Shown piece after piece: positions 31,728 to 32,948 of a stretch of DNA of 32,948 nucleotides; the stretch's first letter is position 1; every line of letters starts with the position of its first letter. Position numbers and translations under genes: made by a program. The notes below the pieces were generated by a model. The model was not told the origin of the DNA, searched no databases, and saw nothing but the letters and a program-made list of their open reading frames with translations. Source of the stretch: Streptomyces sp. SID486 (GTDB lineage: Bacteria > Actinomycetota > Actinomycetes > Streptomycetales > Streptomycetaceae); NCBI RefSeq assembly GCF_009865385.1, contig NZ_WWJT01000027.1, positions 1-32,948 on the forward strand. Reading direction: 5' to 3'.

Positions 31728-32642
31728 TCAGTAGTGCTCTTCCCTGTAGATGCCGTCGGCGCCAATGTCACGGTTCCAGTCACTGAAGCTCGTGTTCGCC
31801 AACTCCATATTGATCACGAACGATCCGGCTGCGGCGAGCGTAATCCTGAACGCTTCGTCGCCTTCGTCGCTTTCGTCGTCTTCGTCGTCTTCGTCGTCTT
31901 CGTCGTCTTCGTCGGGCAGATTGTTCACGGCAAGCAGCGTGAGCTCTGCGGAGGCCAGGGCCCGTTCGTCGGCAATGAGGACGAGGGTACTGTCGGGCCG
32001 GCCCCCGTCGTCGCGCCCGATCCGCATCTGGATCTGGTCTGCCGTGAAGCCCGCATAGGCGTGGTTATCGATGACGGTGACCGATTCGTACCGCTCCGGA
32101 TCCTCTTCGAGGACCTGGAGCAGGCGCGCCCACGCCTCTGGTCGCTCGAAGGACGTCCGCACCAGGAGCGGACCGGCGGCCTCCTCGATCGTAAAGGGGG
32201 GCGGCTCGGGCGGGGTCTTCGTACGCTCGCCTGGGATGACCTGGATGAGGAAGCGAGGCTTCTTGTCGTCCGACGACCGGTCTTTGGCGTGGACGCGGAT
32301 CAGGTAGGGGCCGACTCCTGCGGTGGCCAGATTCTCTCTGCGTACAGGCTCGTATCCGCTGTCGCACAGGGCGAGGAAGCCGGTCGTGGAGATCACGGTG
32401 ATCTCTTCGACTTCGTCCCAGCCCTCCTCTGATCCCGGGTCGTCTCCGGCATAGAGGGTGACGATGGGGTTCTCCAGGGCGCTTCCCGCGTCGATGTGCA
32501 GCCAGTCTTTCTCGGCTGCCAGGAAGCCGCGTCGGCGCGGCGGCTTGCCGGCGTGAGGGTCCATGATGGCCAGGTCCCCCCACTCCTTCATCTTCAACGG
32601 CCGGGTGCGTCCCTGGAGGGCCGGCCAGTTGGAACGCTGCAT
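31728..32642 (-). CDS. Two-domain protein with C-terminal DUF6924-like domain and acidic tract
   Basis: 304 aa from the ATG at 32642; ATGs at codons 18 and 27 are also possible. Residues about 36-137 form a beta-rich domain of unknown family (WLHIDAGSALENPIVTLYAG through PRFLIQVIPG). A Pro-rich linker (141-150) leads to residues 157-304, which resemble DUF6924: LLVRTSFERPEAWARLLQVL, TVIDNHAYAGFTADQI, STLVLIADERAL, LLAVNNLP, and NMELANTSFSDWNRDIGADGIYR. An acidic run at 244-263 is inserted before the last strands. DUF6924 proteins are small, uncharacterised and often found near competition loci, so an immunity-like role is possible but unproven. It stands alone here. Confidence 0.75.
   Translation of the reverse strand: MQRSNWPALQGRTRPLKMKEWGDLAIMDPHAGKPPRRRGFLAAEKDWLHIDAGSALENPIVTLYAGDDPGSEEGWDEVEEITVISTTGFLALCDSGYEPVRRENLATAGVGPYLIRVHAKDRSSDDKKPRFLIQVIPGERTKTPPEPPPFTIEEAAGPLLVRTSFERPEAWARLLQVLEEDPERYESVTVIDNHAYAGFTADQIQMRIGRDDGGRPDSTLVLIADERALASAELTLLAVNNLPDEDDEDDEDDEDDESDEGDEAFRITLAAAGSFVINMELANTSFSDWNRDIGADGIYREEHY
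31872..31914. repeat. 9-bp coding microsatellite (TTCGTCGTC), about 4.8 copies
   Basis: Four perfect copies of TTCGTCGTC (31872-31907) and a partial fifth encode Asp-Glu-Asp units on the minus strand in the DUF6924-like protein. Because the unit is a multiple of three, slippage would change tract length without breaking the frame. Further TCGTCG-rich partial units extend to about 31850. Confidence 0.85.
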
Positions 32643-32716
32643 GGGGAACCCCCATCGTGCTTGCGGTGCCTGCCGGTTACGTCTGTGACGGCCAGTGTGA
32701 CAGGCGTATTGGGTGC

Positions 32717-32941
32717 CTACTTGATGCGGACGCAGAGCCGTCGCCGTTGAGGAGGCGCTGCATCTTGTAGAAGCCGCCGAGGCGGGCGTCGGCGGTGCGG
32801 TGGTGCAAGCACGGCATACAGCCAGCCTCGGGCGCCACCTATCGTGATCGCCTGTACGGGCCCGGGCAGGCCGCTCAGCAGGTCCGGCGCGAGGAACGAG
32901 GGCATGCAGCGGCCCCGCAGACAGGAGGAGCAGGGTTCCAC
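32717..32941 (-). CDS. Possible small or partial hypothetical protein at the right edge
   Basis: 74 aa open frame whose middle (FLAPDLLSGLPGPVQAITIGGARGWLYAV) looks protein-like, while the tail becomes Arg/Pro-rich low complexity. A different frame over that tail (ADARLGGFYKMQRLLNGDG) looks more natural, so a frameshift is possible. I do not recognise the family, and it may extend past the window. Confidence 0.25.
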   Translation of the reverse strand: MEPCSSCLRGRCMPSFLAPDLLSGLPGPVQAITIGGARGWLYAVLAPPHRRRPPRRLLQDAAPPQRRRLCVRIK

Positions 32942-32948
32942 TGCTGGG

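Overview
The window is high-GC DNA with codon positions, gene families and regulator types typical of an actinomycete, most likely Streptomyces. Lone metabolic genes sit beside their own divergently transcribed regulators, several transposase relics and several decayed genes are present, and no core housekeeping gene is seen. This suggests an accessory region such as a chromosome arm. That assignment is inference; no rRNA, tRNA or species marker is present.

Left part (about 0.1-13.7 kb): mostly intact genes, chiefly on the minus strand. In transcription order they are a short SnoaL-like protein, an MFS exporter and a classical SDR. Next comes a tight SnoaL-like / glycosyltransferase / MFS exporter run with 1-nt spacing and a 4-nt overlap. 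A large LuxR (LAL) ATPase regulator and an overlapping pair follow: an NAD-binding SDR epimerase-like protein and a zinc-ribbon MBL-fold protein. A LysR regulator is divergent from the first operon. A GlxA-type AraC regulator is divergent from a second MBL-fold hydrolase. The content resembles a small-molecule modification and export locus (glycosylation plus efflux), but no polyketide or peptide synthase is present.

Middle part (13.7-23.2 kb): heavily scarred. It has three transposase remnants, a fragment of a Cas3 nuclease-helicase with no other cas gene or CRISPR array, a membrane protein, a PQQ-propeller-like lipoprotein, a frameshifted methyltransferase and a GNAT. It also has a LysR regulator divergent from an unusual dehydrogenase fused to an NTF2/lumazine-binding-like domain, and a small membrane-anchored protein flanked by two copies of a roughly 70-nt repeat whose internal stem is kept by compensatory changes.

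Right part (23.2-32.9 kb): three more divergent regulator/enzyme pairs: TetR with a DUF308 membrane protein and a broken flavin disulfide reductase, XRE-cupin with an epoxide hydrolase, and XRE-MmyB with an NAD(P)H quinone reductase. After these come decayed DNA, a dienelactone-hydrolase-like protein lacking the expected cysteine and preceded by a perfect 25-bp palindrome, a broken HNH nuclease gene, and a DUF6924-like protein with an acidic tract encoded by a 9-bp tandem repeat.

I did not find one clearly new multi-gene system. The best leads are the covarying repeat pair, the dehydrogenase fusion, the palindrome plus nucleophile-less hydrolase, the iterated motif shared upstream of the LAL regulator and the SDR/MBL pair, and the isolated Cas3 relic.
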